Shown here piece by piece: positions 17,151 to 25,485 of a stretch of 41,908 nucleotides of DNA. The stretch spans positions 1 through 41,908 of IMG/VR virus record IMGVR_UViG_3300044625_002264; one strand, written 5' to 3'. Below the pieces are notes generated by a model. That model was not told where the DNA came from, did no database searches, and saw only the letters and a program-made list of their open reading frames with translations. The position numbers and the translations under genes were made by a program. The DNA comes from a virus. Position 1 is the stretch's first letter; every line of letters starts with the position of its first letter.

Positions 17151-17837
17151 ATGCAAAATATAAAAAAAGTAAATACAAAACAAAGATTTTCTTTTGACAA
17201 AGAAGCAAAAAAAATTGCAATTCAAATTATAAAAGAAGAAATTTCAAAACAAGAAAAATCTTTTTTAAAAGCAGCTTCCGCAACTCAATCTACAATTAGA
17301 ATGATAAGGAAATCTTTGCCTGATGGATTAGAAAATATAGAAAATAGTTTTCTTAATCCAATTGAAGAAAAAATAAGCAATTTGGCTGCAAACAGCGAAA
17401 ATGTATACAAAAAATCAGGTTTTTGGTTATTCAAAAGCGAAAAAATAAATGAAGAATTTTATTATTCTCTTTTTGCAATTAATCAACTTATTTTTGAATT
17501 TGGAAATTTCGTAAAAAGTATTCCAGAGACGTTATCTTTAGCGTTTCCAAAAATAGAAAAACATATTAAAGAAAATCCTTCAATAACGTTGAATGATCTT
17601 GGTCAAGAAAATAAAGTCATTTCTTTTAAAAAGATTTTATTAAAACAGTTTGATAAAAACACTATCAAAAATATAGAAAAAAAGTACAAACTAAATTTAA
17701 AAAAATCTATTGGTTATACAGAAGATTTTTCGTATATTCCAGAAGTTTTTATTGAAGATATCTGTAATACTCCTATCAAAAATTTTGAAAAATATTTTAA
17801 AAAATCATTTAGCAAATTATCGCACCAAGATGATTGA
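17151..17837 (+). CDS. Lys-rich plus-strand protein (228 aa), unknown
   Basis: The frame could begin at a TTG at 17133, but that lies inside the divergent gene; the ATG at 17151 gives MQNIKKVNTKQRF and is preferred, although neither has a Shine-Dalgarno sequence. The protein is very rich in Lys, Ile, Asn and Phe and mostly helical, with a hydrophobic stretch around YYSLFAINQLIFEFGNFV that is too polar for a clear membrane segment. The 3' end overlaps the chaperonin-like gene by 29 bases tail to tail. It interrupts a minus-strand block and is more AT-rich than its neighbours, suggesting a late insertion. No family recognised. Confidence 0.6.
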   Translation: MQNIKKVNTKQRFSFDKEAKKIAIQIIKEEISKQEKSFLKAASATQSTIRMIRKSLPDGLENIENSFLNPIEEKISNLAANSENVYKKSGFWLFKSEKINEEFYYSLFAINQLIFEFGNFVKSIPETLSLAFPKIEKHIKENPSITLNDLGQENKVISFKKILLKQFDKNTIKNIEKKYKLNLKKSIGYTEDFSYIPEVFIEDICNTPIKNFEKYFKKSFSKLSHQDD

Positions 17838-19008
17838 TCTGTTCGAAAAACTTTGTTGATATTTCTTTTGAAATATTTGTAGTTGCGTAAAGATCAACTT
17901 TTCCATCTTGAATTAAGATTCCATAATCTAACATTGACTTTACTGATCTAAGAATATGATCAATTGCTTGAGATTTAAGAACATAATTTGAGTCATCTGG
18001 CAATCTTATGACGACATTGCTTCCTGTCAACGACTTAATTCTCGTCGTGATAAGACTTTCTATGTCAAAGTTTGAAGTCTTTGCTTTTTCAAGCAAGTTT
18101 CTAACATGAATGTTAACGTTATTTCTAGTTCTAGAATTCTTAAAAGTCAATGTGTTTCCAATGACAGTTGCTTCATCTACATCAGATGCATTAGAAATTT
18201 TTATAGAACTTATTAAGTCTCCAAGATGACATGAAACTGGATTAGTACCAACAACTGTTGAAATGTCCGCCATGGTGTTGATTCCGTCTAAATCAAAATT
18301 GATTATTACAGGATACACGAACATAGTTCCTCTATCACGGTTAACTTTAATCGTGTTAACAACCTCATCATGCATGCCTCTTGAAATTAATAATAGTTGA
18401 TGTTTGGTTTCTACTGCACCTTCAAACAACATGTTAACTTCAGAAACAGATTCGATATATCCATCGACACAAACAACTTTAGGCTTTGTTAACTTAACTG
18501 GCCTTAACCCAACAGGATTATGTTTAAACACGTAACCTTCAATTAGCTCAATTGAAGTTGAAGAATTTACGCTCTTTTCAATAGAAACTTTCCCACCAAA
18601 TCCAGCCAATCGTATGGCTTCAATTACCAATTTAGAGATTGATTTTTCTCTTACGCAATTTTCAATCAATACCTCTAAATCGTTTAATCTAGGATGAAAA
18701 ATCTGAACTTCAGAAGAATGATTCTCGACTCCATTCACTAGAGACATTACGTTTAATAAAGTTTTTTGAAATCCACCAGGTGATAATCTCTCAGCGTAAA
18801 AGCAATGATCTATCAAAATTTTGTGAATAGATCGTTTAAGATCATCATCAAATTTGTAATTTACACACGTCTGAATGTCTGTCTTCAGCAAAATTTTACC
18901 TTTTTCGCTCTTTAAAACAGATTCAGATGCGTAAGAAACGATTCTGTTCATTTCGACCAAAACGTCATTGATCGCTGATGATACATCATTCCTAAGATAG
19001 ATCGCCAT
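17809..19008 (-). CDS. Divergent, shortened GroEL-like chaperonin (399 aa)
   Basis: From about residue 140 the order of segments follows GroEL: IRLAGFGGKVSIEKS and ELIEGYVF (apical entry), LLLISRGMHDEVVNTIKVNR (GroEL [20 protein letters not shown]), MADISTVVG (LEDIAILTGG), then FDIESLITTRIKSLTGSNVV and MLDYGIL (DREKLQERLAKLSGGVAV, AVEEGIV). Two canonical ATP-site elements are not seen: the DGTTT motif expected in the N-terminal equatorial part, and the C-terminal equatorial part of about 130 residues including GGG, because the protein stops soon after the intermediate domain. Length is 399 against about 545 aa. It may be an ATP-independent substrate holder, a subunit that modifies host GroEL, or a decayed chaperonin. 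Homology is well supported; activity is inferred to differ. Confidence 0.8.
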   Translation of the reverse strand: MAIYLRNDVSSAINDVLVEMNRIVSYASESVLKSEKGKILLKTDIQTCVNYKFDDDLKRSIHKILIDHCFYAERLSPGGFQKTLLNVMSLVNGVENHSSEVQIFHPRLNDLEVLIENCVREKSISKLVIEAIRLAGFGGKVSIEKSVNSSTSIELIEGYVFKHNPVGLRPVKLTKPKVVCVDGYIESVSEVNMLFEGAVETKHQLLLISRGMHDEVVNTIKVNRDRGTMFVYPVIINFDLDGINTMADISTVVGTNPVSCHLGDLISSIKISNASDVDEATVIGNTLTFKNSRTRNNVNIHVRNLLEKAKTSNFDIESLITTRIKSLTGSNVVIRLPDDSNYVLKSQAIDHILRSVKSMLDYGILIQDGKVDLYATTNISKEISTKFFEQINHLGAIIC

Positions 19009-19040
19009 GCGATCACTTTAAACAGTTGAATCTTAAATGT

Positions 19041-19664
19041 TCAGGTTATTTGAATATGACCGGAAATAAATTCGTAAATCAATTTACCGATCATGCTTAA
19101 TAAGCCTCCACCGACTGAAACAATCAACCATTTCCCGGCAGTGTTGTATTTGTTGATGGTTTCTTGAAGATCTTTAATGATTATTTCATGATTGTTCAAG
19201 ATCTTATCATTTTCAGAGCCGTGAGCTTCTTCTTTTGCAGATAATTTTTCTTCAGAATTCTTCCAGATTTTGATCTCTTGAATGTCTTTCTCGATGTCAT
19301 CTAAAGCGCCTTCTGGCAAACAATCTTTTTCGACATTCTTGATCCTAGCATAAAGCCCGGTATCTGGTTCATAAAGTACACCATGAATTTGATCAACTTT
19401 TTCGACTAGCTGACTTTGAGAATTCTCAATATTTTCAACTTTAAAGAGCAAAGTTGTAAACCCACCATTCATAGCTGGAGCTGATAGAATTCTATCTTGC
19501 ATTTCAAGGATCTGGCGATAGTTGTTTTCAATGGTTTGCAATGCCTTTTGAGAAAGCGGATTTAAGTCTTTTGGAGACACTGTCACTTCATCTTCAGAGA
19601 CCCTCATACGCCTAGCTGACTTCGTTGAAGAAACATTTTTTTCCGTTGATAGCTTCTTAGGCAT
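19041..19664 (-). CDS. Coiled-coil protein with C-terminal membrane segment (207 aa)
   Basis: The start is taken as the ATG at 19664 (MPKKLSTEK), six bases after GGTGAGG; a GTG at 19676 and an ATG at 19670 are alternatives. Residues about 1-35 are basic and Ser-rich. About 40-170 form charged helices with heptad-like hydrophobic spacing (LQTIENNYRQILEMQDRIL, VENIENSQSQLVEKVDQI). Residues about 180-202 (WLIVSVGGGLLSMIGKLIYE) make one transmembrane helix near the C-terminus. It therefore looks like a tail-anchored inner-membrane protein with a cytoplasmic coiled coil. Holin, membrane anchor for phage complexes and virion protein are all possible; none is supported further. It is first in its minus-strand run, facing the divergent glycan locus. 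Confidence 0.65.
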   Translation of the reverse strand: MPKKLSTEKNVSSTKSARRMRVSEDEVTVSPKDLNPLSQKALQTIENNYRQILEMQDRILSAPAMNGGFTTLLFKVENIENSQSQLVEKVDQIHGVLYEPDTGLYARIKNVEKDCLPEGALDDIEKDIQEIKIWKNSEEKLSAKEEAHGSENDKILNNHEIIIKDLQETINKYNTAGKWLIVSVGGGLLSMIGKLIYEFISGHIQIT

Positions 19665-19791
19665 ATACATCCTCACCAGCTGTAGCTAATATAACAATCT
19701 AGAATACTAGAAATAATAACAGATTAGATCTTATTAAGAATTAATCTAACTAAGATTTAAATATTCTTTAACTTAAGAATTAGAGGACTAA
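19665..19791. promoter_or_regulatory. Divergent regulatory region upstream of the glycan locus
   Basis: This AT-rich stretch separates the coiled-coil gene from the plus-strand glycan locus and is the natural place for its main promoter. It holds a 10-base direct repeat TTAAGAATTA (19734-19743 and 19773-19782) and an imperfect hairpin with GATTA/TAATC and TCTT/AAGA arms around 19722-19747. AGAGGA at 19782-19787 is the ribosome binding site that supports the TTG start at 19792. No promoter boxes can be assigned with confidence because of the base composition. Confidence 0.45.
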
Positions 19792-21786
19792 TTGACTAAC
19801 TTTAATGAAAGTATTTTTAGCACGCAACAACAAAAAATAAGCATTCCAGTAGATGTTAAAGTGGTTTTTGTTGCGGATCTTTTTGCAGAACACTACGTTG
19901 GAGGAGCTGAGTTAACAACCCAAGCCCTGATTGATGAATGTCCTCTACCCTATGTTAAAATTCTATCCAGGGATCTGAACATAAGTCTCTTAAAAGATGG
20001 TGTTGATAAGTTCTGGGTCTTTGGAAACTTTGCACAAATGAATCCAGAACTCATTCCTACAATCATCGGAAACCTGAAGTATACAGTGCTTGAGTATGAT
20101 TACAAATTCTGTCGATATAGATCCCCAGAAAAACATGCTTCTGCAACCGGAAAGACTTGCGATTGTCCAGAACAAATGAACGGAAAATTAATTTCTGCTT
20201 TCTACTACGGATCAAAGGGTCTGTGGTGGATGTCAGAGGCACAAAAAGAGAAGTACCTCACGTTGTTCCCATTTTTATCGGAAAAAGATAATGTGGTTTT
20301 ATCAAGCGTATTTTCAAAAAATACTCTAGGGACCATCAAGCTCCTTCGAGAGCAGGTCAAGAAGGATGTTGTCCAACGAAAGGGTTGGGTCGTCCTTGGT
20401 TCTGAATCTTGGGTTAAGGGAGCGGGTGATGCCAAAAAGTGGTGTGAAGACAACGACAAGGAATACGAAGTTGTATGGAACATCCCATACCAAGAAATGT
20501 TGGCCAAATTTTCAGTGGCAGAAGGATTTGTTTACCTCCCTGCCGGAGCAGATACTTGTCCAAGGATGGTGATCGAAGCAAAACTGCTTGGATGCCAACT
20601 TCACCTCAATGACTACGTTCAACATGGGAAAGAAGACTGGTTTGACACCACGGACATAACATCGATTGAGGAATACCTCTATGCCGCTCCGGGTTTGTTC
20701 TGGAACGGTGTGAAAAACATGATGAACTATAAGCCTTCAATAAGCGGATACACGACAGTCTATAATTGCATCAAACAAGAATATCCTTTCGAGGAATGCA
20801 TCCAATCAATGCTTCAGTTCAGTAATGAAGTATGTGTTGTTGATGGCGGATCAACTGACGGAACGATTCAACGGTTATTGAATCTCATGAACCTTGAACC
20901 GAATGATTCTATCATGTCATCTCTTGAAAAGGGAGAGACCGTGGCATCTCCTGATGAAAAGATCTTGTTGAGGGTCATCAAAAGAGATTGGAATCACCCA
21001 CGATTCGCGGTGTTTGACGGAATGCAAAAGGCCGCGGCTCGAGCAATGTGTAAATCTACTTTCTGCTGGCAAATGGATTCTGATGAAATTGTTCATGAAG
21101 ATGATGCTCAAAGAGTCATTGACCTCTGTTCAAAGTTTCCAAATGGAGTAGATCTCATCTCACTTCCAGTCATCGAATATTGGGGCGGACCTGAAAAAGT
21201 CCGTGCAGATATCATGCCGTGGAAATGGAGGTTGAGCAGAAACAAATCAAACATCACCCATGGAATTCCCGCAGATCTTCGAAAGTTTGATGATCAAGGA
21301 AATCTATGTGCCGCTGAAGGAACAGACGGCTGTGATATGATTGATGCCGTTACAGGCGAAAGAATCAATCACGTCAGCTTCTATTCTCCTGAAGCCGACA
21401 ACGCTAGAAGATCAGCAATGATCGGAAATGAAACTGCTCTTAACGATTACAACAAATGGTTCAATACTGTAATTGAAAATCTTCCTGGAGTCTTTCATTA
21501 TAGCTGGTATGACCTAGAAAGAAAGATGAGGTTGTATCGTGATTACTGGACACGACATTGGGAATCTCTTTCAGGTAAGACGTATGAAGATACCTCACAA
21601 TCTAACATGATGTTTGATGTTCCATGGTCTCAAGTCACAGATGACATGATCAAGACACGAGCCGCTGAGTTCAAGTCAAATTTGGGTGGATGGATTTGGC
21701 ATCGAAAATGGGATGGTACAACTACAACTCCCCACCTTACAATCGATAGGTCTCAACCAAAGATCATGTTGAATAGGATGAAGTGA
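19792..21786 (+). CDS. Two-domain glycosyltransferase (GT4-like plus GT2-like, 664 aa)
   Basis: The start is a TTG, chosen because AGAGGA lies upstream at good spacing and no in-frame ATG is near. Residues about 22-310 resemble a GT-B fold: VVFVADLFAEHYVGGAE at the start, WVVLGSESWVKGAGDA, and a donor-site region FVYLPAGADTCPRMVIEAKLLG (about 247-267). Residues about 318-560 resemble a GT-A (GT2) domain: DGGSTDGT at 351-358 and a DxD-type FCWQMDSDE at about 424-432. The remaining about 100 residues are Trp-rich. The protein could add two sugars in sequence, with the first domain possibly inactive. It is the first gene of the glycan locus and ends one base before the RmlA-like gene. Donor and acceptor cannot be read from sequence. 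Confidence 0.82.
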   Translation: MTNFNESIFSTQQQKISIPVDVKVVFVADLFAEHYVGGAELTTQALIDECPLPYVKILSRDLNISLLKDGVDKFWVFGNFAQMNPELIPTIIGNLKYTVLEYDYKFCRYRSPEKHASATGKTCDCPEQMNGKLISAFYYGSKGLWWMSEAQKEKYLTLFPFLSEKDNVVLSSVFSKNTLGTIKLLREQVKKDVVQRKGWVVLGSESWVKGAGDAKKWCEDNDKEYEVVWNIPYQEMLAKFSVAEGFVYLPAGADTCPRMVIEAKLLGCQLHLNDYVQHGKEDWFDTTDITSIEEYLYAAPGLFWNGVKNMMNYKPSISGYTTVYNCIKQEYPFEECIQSMLQFSNEVCVVDGGSTDGTIQRLLNLMNLEPNDSIMSSLEKGETVASPDEKILLRVIKRDWNHPRFAVFDGMQKAAARAMCKSTFCWQMDSDEIVHEDDAQRVIDLCSKFPNGVDLISLPVIEYWGGPEKVRADIMPWKWRLSRNKSNITHGIPADLRKFDDQGNLCAAEGTDGCDMIDAVTGERINHVSFYSPEADNARRSAMIGNETALNDYNKWFNTVIENLPGVFHYSWYDLERKMRLYRDYWTRHWESLSGKTYEDTSQSNMMFDVPWSQVTDDMIKTRAAEFKSNLGGWIWHRKWDGTTTTPHLTIDRSQPKIMLNRMK

Positions 21787-21787
21787 A

Positions 21788-22510
21788 ATGAAGGGAATCG
21801 TTCTCACCGGCGGCATAAGCAGCAGGTTACAGCCTCTTACAAAATTCACAAGTAAAACACTCCTACCAGTAGGTGAAAAACCCATGATTCAATATTCAAT
21901 TGAATTGTTGGTTTCATCAGGAATAAAAGATATTTGTCTCATCACTAGGCCGGAGCACATTGCACAATTTGCTTCGCTTTTTGGAACTGGTGAAAACTAT
22001 GGCTGCTCAATCTATTATTGCATACAAGAAGTTGCAAATGGTATTGCTTCAGCAATAAAACTTTGTCAAGGATTTGTTGGAGGAGAAAGATTTGCAGTCG
22101 TTCTTGGGGACAACATCTTTGAAAACAACACAAACGTTTCTAAGTCAATAAAGAAATTCCAGACTTCAAACGATGATTATGCACTATTTACAAAGAAAGT
22201 ACCAGATCCAGAAAGGTTTGGAATTCCCGTTTATAAAGACGGAAAAATTGTTGACGTTGTAGAAAAACCAAAAACCCCGAGCTGTGATGAAGCAATCGTG
22301 GGATTGTATTGTTACACCTACGAAGCATTTGATATTATTGACGCACTAAAACCATCAGCTCGAGGAGAGTATGAGGTCAGTGACATCAACTCATTTATGG
22401 TGAAAAATAGAAAAGGTACCTTTAACGACGTAGGATGCGGATGGATAGATGCAGGTACTCATGAATCTTACAAATTAGCAAATCAGATGATGGTAACAAA
22501 ATGTCGATAA
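21788..22510 (+). CDS. RmlA-like sugar-1-phosphate nucleotidylyltransferase
   Basis: The 240-aa enzyme shows the nucleotidylyltransferase signature in variant form: GIVLTGGISSRLQPLT (3-18) with the catalytic-type Lys in TSKTLLPV (Lys23), VLGDNIFEN (Asp108 metal site), VVEKPKTP (Lys160), ARGEYEVSDIN and GWIDAGTHES. The family joins a sugar-1-phosphate to dTTP, UTP or another NTP, giving the activated sugar that the transferases use. RmlA usually has LAGG and GTRL where this has LTGG and SSRL, and about 290 residues, so this is a short, divergent member and glucose-1-phosphate/dTTP specificity is not assured. It overlaps the next gene by 10 bases. Confidence 0.85.
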   Translation: MKGIVLTGGISSRLQPLTKFTSKTLLPVGEKPMIQYSIELLVSSGIKDICLITRPEHIAQFASLFGTGENYGCSIYYCIQEVANGIASAIKLCQGFVGGERFAVVLGDNIFENNTNVSKSIKKFQTSNDDYALFTKKVPDPERFGIPVYKDGKIVDVVEKPKTPSCDEAIVGLYCYTYEAFDIIDALKPSARGEYEVSDINSFMVKNRKGTFNDVGCGWIDAGTHESYKLANQMMVTKCR

Positions 22511-23247
22511 TAGAACACAATAGATTTGTCTTTGTTGCTCCGATGTTCAATGCATCGGAAACGCTTCCACGAATGTTACATTCAATATGTGGACAATCAT
22601 ACCAAAACTGGAAACTGATACTAATTGATGACGTTTCCTCAGAAAAACACGTTAAGTCATCAATGAAGATTTGTAATGACTTCAAAAGAATTCTAGACGG
22701 GAAATACGAAGACAAGATCGTTAATGTTTGGAATCTAGAAAAGAAGTGGGAAGTTGCAAATGTTCTTAATGGAATATCATTGTGCAAAGACGATGATATT
22801 GTCTGTAGGATTGACGCTGATGACTGGTTGACAGACTCAGACGCCCTTACAATCATTGATGCTGGATATCAACAGACTGGGTGCGAAATTCTTTGGACAG
22901 CACATCGTTGGGGTTTTAGTGATAATAACATCAGTGGTCCAATGGATGTAAAAGCAGACCCTTACAAACATCCATGGGTTTCAAGTCACTTAAAGACATT
23001 CCGAAAAAGACTTTTAAATGATGTCAATGATGAAAACTATAGAGGTTCAGACAGAAACTACATTCGTAGAGCTGGTGATCAAGCAATATATCTTCCAGCA
23101 CTGCACAACACTCATAAAAGATTCTTTTTGCCAAGAGTAATGTACCATTATACCATAGAAGATGTCCCAGAGACTTATATGTCAGATGATGCGCATTTTC
23201 AAAGAAATGAAGCTGAATTTTTAAGAGAAAGAGGATACATCAAATGA
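22501..23247 (+). CDS. GT2-like glycosyltransferase (248 aa)
   Basis: A GT-A fold is indicated by the N-terminal FVFVAPMFNASETLPRMLHS and LILIDDVSSE (39-47), followed by CRIDADDWLTDSDAL with the metal-binding DxD-type DADD at 105-108. This matches family 2 transferases, which use a nucleotide-diphosphate sugar and invert the anomeric centre. The C-terminal part has an unusual run of Arg/Asn around RGSDRNYIRRAGDQ. No membrane segment is present, so the enzyme should be cytosolic. It overlaps the upstream gene by 10 bases and the next by 4 (ATGA), in one translational chain. Sugar specificity is unknown. Confidence 0.85.
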   Translation: MSIIEHNRFVFVAPMFNASETLPRMLHSICGQSYQNWKLILIDDVSSEKHVKSSMKICNDFKRILDGKYEDKIVNVWNLEKKWEVANVLNGISLCKDDDIVCRIDADDWLTDSDALTIIDAGYQQTGCEILWTAHRWGFSDNNISGPMDVKADPYKHPWVSSHLKTFRKRLLNDVNDENYRGSDRNYIRRAGDQAIYLPALHNTHKRFFLPRVMYHYTIEDVPETYMSDDAHFQRNEAEFLRERGYIK

Positions 23248-23609
23248 TGCAAGGTGAAGCTCTACATGAATCAATTTCAAAGTTACTAACTGATAGACTA
23301 GCAAAGAGACAGGGAGAAAAGCTGAACTCTTCAGTTTGTTCAGAAATCTACCAGGACATTTTTTTTTCGCTTTCTGAGATTGTAAAAGAATCTTCAGTTC
23401 CTCTGACAAACGAGTCTGTAAATTTCATTTCTCAGATGTACTATGATGCAGTAACAATCAACGGTGGACAGGAACTAGACCCAAACATCTTTACACAACG
23501 TGCAAGCCTTTCTAACATTGAAACAAAAGAAATTGCTCTGATGGCAATGATGTTCAATAAGACTCCATTTGCAGTTCCTTTCATCTCTGAAGTCAAGCGA
23601 AGATCATGA
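23244..23609 (+). CDS. Small helical protein inside the glycan operon (121 aa), unknown
   Basis: The product is an all-helical, soluble-looking protein (SISKLLTDRLAKRQGEKLN, YQDIFFSLSEIVKESS, KEIALMAMMFNK) without nucleotide-sugar or metal motifs. Two ATGs in a row (23244, 23247) are possible starts; the first overlaps the previous stop as ATGA. The stop overlaps the following GT4 gene start in the same way, so it is co-translated with enzymes on both sides. It is not a transferase. An acceptor, a scaffold or a regulator of the neighbouring enzymes would fit the position, but this is inference. I do not recognise the family. Confidence 0.65.
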   Translation: MMQGEALHESISKLLTDRLAKRQGEKLNSSVCSEIYQDIFFSLSEIVKESSVPLTNESVNFISQMYYDAVTINGGQELDPNIFTQRASLSNIETKEIALMAMMFNKTPFAVPFISEVKRRS

Positions 23610-24532
23610 AAATACATCTCGACAATGTCAACATGGATTCAACATCTGGACCCAACTCTTTTGCTAAACGTTTGGCAATGGGTCTCATAGAAACAGGACA
23701 TGAAGTCGAGTTGTATGATGGTAGAAATGCTGATGTTTCTATAGTTTTTATTGAACCAACAGGTCGTCCCCTTGCGAACAAGGTCATTCAAAGGTTAGAT
23801 GGTATCTGGTTTTCTCCATCTGAATTTGAGACAAAAAATTCTGCAATTAAGCAGATGTATGAAAATGCAGATGGAGTAATTTGGCAATCTGAATTTGATA
23901 AAGGAATGACAACAAAGTGGTGGGGCAATCCCAAGTCTGGTATGGTCATTAGAAACGGTATCAACGCTCCTGAAATAAAGAAATTTCAAATATCAGTATT
24001 AGAACAAATAAGGCAACAGTACGAAATGTTATTTGTATGTTCTGCAAATTGGCATCCACAAAAGAGATTGATGACCAATGTTGAACTATATAAACATTTG
24101 AGAAGTTTTTATTCTTCTGCTGCTTTAATCGTGCTTGGATCAAATCCTACTAAGGTTGCAGATCCACATATCTTCTACGCAGGTTCTCAACCTCATGAGG
24201 TTTGTCTAGAAATATTTTCTGCATCTAATTGGATGTTACATACGGCATGGTTAGATCATTGTCCAAATACGGTCGTCGAGGCATTGTCACAAGGAACTCC
24301 TGTGATATGTTCTGAACAAGGCGGAACAAAAGAGCTTGTTCAGGGTTATGGAATTATTTTAAAAGAAAATATTGAATATAATTTTGAGTTAGTAGATTAT
24401 GATAGACCTCCAATTTTGGAAATAAATCAAATAACTCGTAAACTTCCTGCTAAGGATAAACTATCTAATTGCTTTGATGTTTCGATGGGTAGAACAATAA
24501 AAGATTATGTTTGTTTTTTAGAAAGCTTTTGA
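23606..24532 (+). CDS. GT4-like glycosyltransferase (308 aa)
   Basis: The N-terminal half begins KIHLDNVNMDSTSGPNSFAKRL, the glycine/serine-containing acceptor-site loop seen in GT4 enzymes. The second half has LFVCSANWHPQKRL, the start of the donor domain, LIVLGSNP, and HCPNTVVEALSQGTPVICSE (about 219-238), the E-x7-type donor-binding region of retaining GT-B transferases. It ends before a full-length C-terminal helix, and at 308 aa is shorter than typical GT4 proteins (350-400). No membrane anchor is seen. It is joined to its upstream neighbour by an ATGA overlap and to the next gene with no gap. Donor sugar cannot be predicted. Confidence 0.82.
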   Translation: MKIHLDNVNMDSTSGPNSFAKRLAMGLIETGHEVELYDGRNADVSIVFIEPTGRPLANKVIQRLDGIWFSPSEFETKNSAIKQMYENADGVIWQSEFDKGMTTKWWGNPKSGMVIRNGINAPEIKKFQISVLEQIRQQYEMLFVCSANWHPQKRLMTNVELYKHLRSFYSSAALIVLGSNPTKVADPHIFYAGSQPHEVCLEIFSASNWMLHTAWLDHCPNTVVEALSQGTPVICSEQGGTKELVQGYGIILKENIEYNFELVDYDRPPILEINQITRKLPAKDKLSNCFDVSMGRTIKDYVCFLESF

Positions 24533-25435
24533 ATGAATAAAGTTTACGTTCTTCCGCCTTCAGAAGATTGGATCGTCGACCGATTTGTTAATGAATGGAA
24601 TCAAGACAATTCTGATATTAGCGTCATGCATCCAAAAGATGCTGATGTTGTATGGTTACTTGCTGATTGGGCATGGGATCAACTTGCAAGAACTGGGTGG
24701 TTAACTAATAAAAAAGTATTAACTTCTGTTCATCACATTGTTCCTGAAAAATTTAAAGATCAAGACATCAAAAATTTTTTACTGCGAGATAAATTCACAA
24801 CTGCGTATCATGTCTATAATCAACAAACTGCAGAGTTCATAAAGAACTTTACTGAAAAGCCGATTCATTTAGTAAAGTACTGGGCAAATCAAAAAATCTG
24901 GCATCAAACTGCAGATAAGTTAGATTTAAGAAAAAAATATAATCTTCCAGAATCTTCTTTCTTAATAGGTTCTTTCCAAAGGGACACTGAAGGAAGTGAT
25001 CTGATTTCTCCAAAACTTGAAAAAGGACCAGATCTTCTAGCTGACGCTATAGAAAAGTGGTGGTCTACAAATAAAAAAATTCATGTAGTTTTAGCTGGGT
25101 GGAGAAGACAATACATCATCAATCGACTCAATTTAGCTAAAATTCCTTATAGCTACTTTGAAAGACCAGCACGTGAAATAATAAATGATCTTTACCAAAC
25201 TCTAGACTTGTATCCAGTTACTGCAAGATGTGAAGGCGGTCCGCAGTCGTTAATTGAATGTGGGTTAATAAACGTACCAGTTGTTTCAAGAAACGTTGGA
25301 ATTGCTGAACAAGTATTACCACAAGAATCTATAAATGATAACGTCACGTTAGCAATTCCAAATGTTCCAAACGTTGAAGACTGGAAATTACCAAACGGTT
25401 ATCAAAAGTACAGAGAATTGATACTATCATTGTGA
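24533..25435 (+). CDS. GT4-like glycosyltransferase (300 aa)
   Basis: The donor half carries FLIGSFQRDTEG (start of the second Rossmann domain), VVLAGWRRQYIINRL and the donor-site stretch CEGGPQSLIECGLINVPVVS with the expected Glu pair. The N-terminal half is short and lacks the usual GG.e..v..La signature, beginning instead with VYVLPPSEDWIVDRFVNEW. It is thus a compact GT-B enzyme, probably retaining. It begins directly after the upstream stop. It is the last gene before a 50-base gap with an inverted repeat, so it may end a transcriptional sub-unit. The sugar and acceptor are unknown. Confidence 0.8.
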   Translation: MNKVYVLPPSEDWIVDRFVNEWNQDNSDISVMHPKDADVVWLLADWAWDQLARTGWLTNKKVLTSVHHIVPEKFKDQDIKNFLLRDKFTTAYHVYNQQTAEFIKNFTEKPIHLVKYWANQKIWHQTADKLDLRKKYNLPESSFLIGSFQRDTEGSDLISPKLEKGPDLLADAIEKWWSTNKKIHVVLAGWRRQYIINRLNLAKIPYSYFERPAREIINDLYQTLDLYPVTARCEGGPQSLIECGLINVPVVSRNVGIAEQVLPQESINDNVTLAIPNVPNVEDWKLPNGYQKYRELILSL

Positions 25436-25483
25436 ACTAAAATAATAAATGTTGTAATATTAGCATTTAAAGAGGTTAGTTCA
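25433..25483 (+). promoter_or_regulatory. Inverted repeat (possible hairpin) before the first carbamoyltransferase gene
   Basis: TGAACTAA (25433-25440) pairs perfectly with TTAGTTCA (25476-25483); an inner pair AAATG/CATTT (25447-25451, 25464-25468) lies in the 35-base interval. The left arm overlaps the stop of the upstream gene and the right arm ends two bases before the ATG at 25486. The likely ribosome binding site AAAGAGG (25469-25475) falls in the unpaired part. TAATAT at 25455-25460 could be a -10 box of an internal promoter. RNA folding and promoter use are inferred. Confidence 0.45.
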
Positions 25484-25485
25484 TA

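Noticed and set aside
22422-22856. A 144-codon minus-strand open frame over the RmlA-like/GT2 junction
   Set aside because: Both genes on the plus strand carry recognisable family motifs through this stretch, so the antisense frame is not credible.
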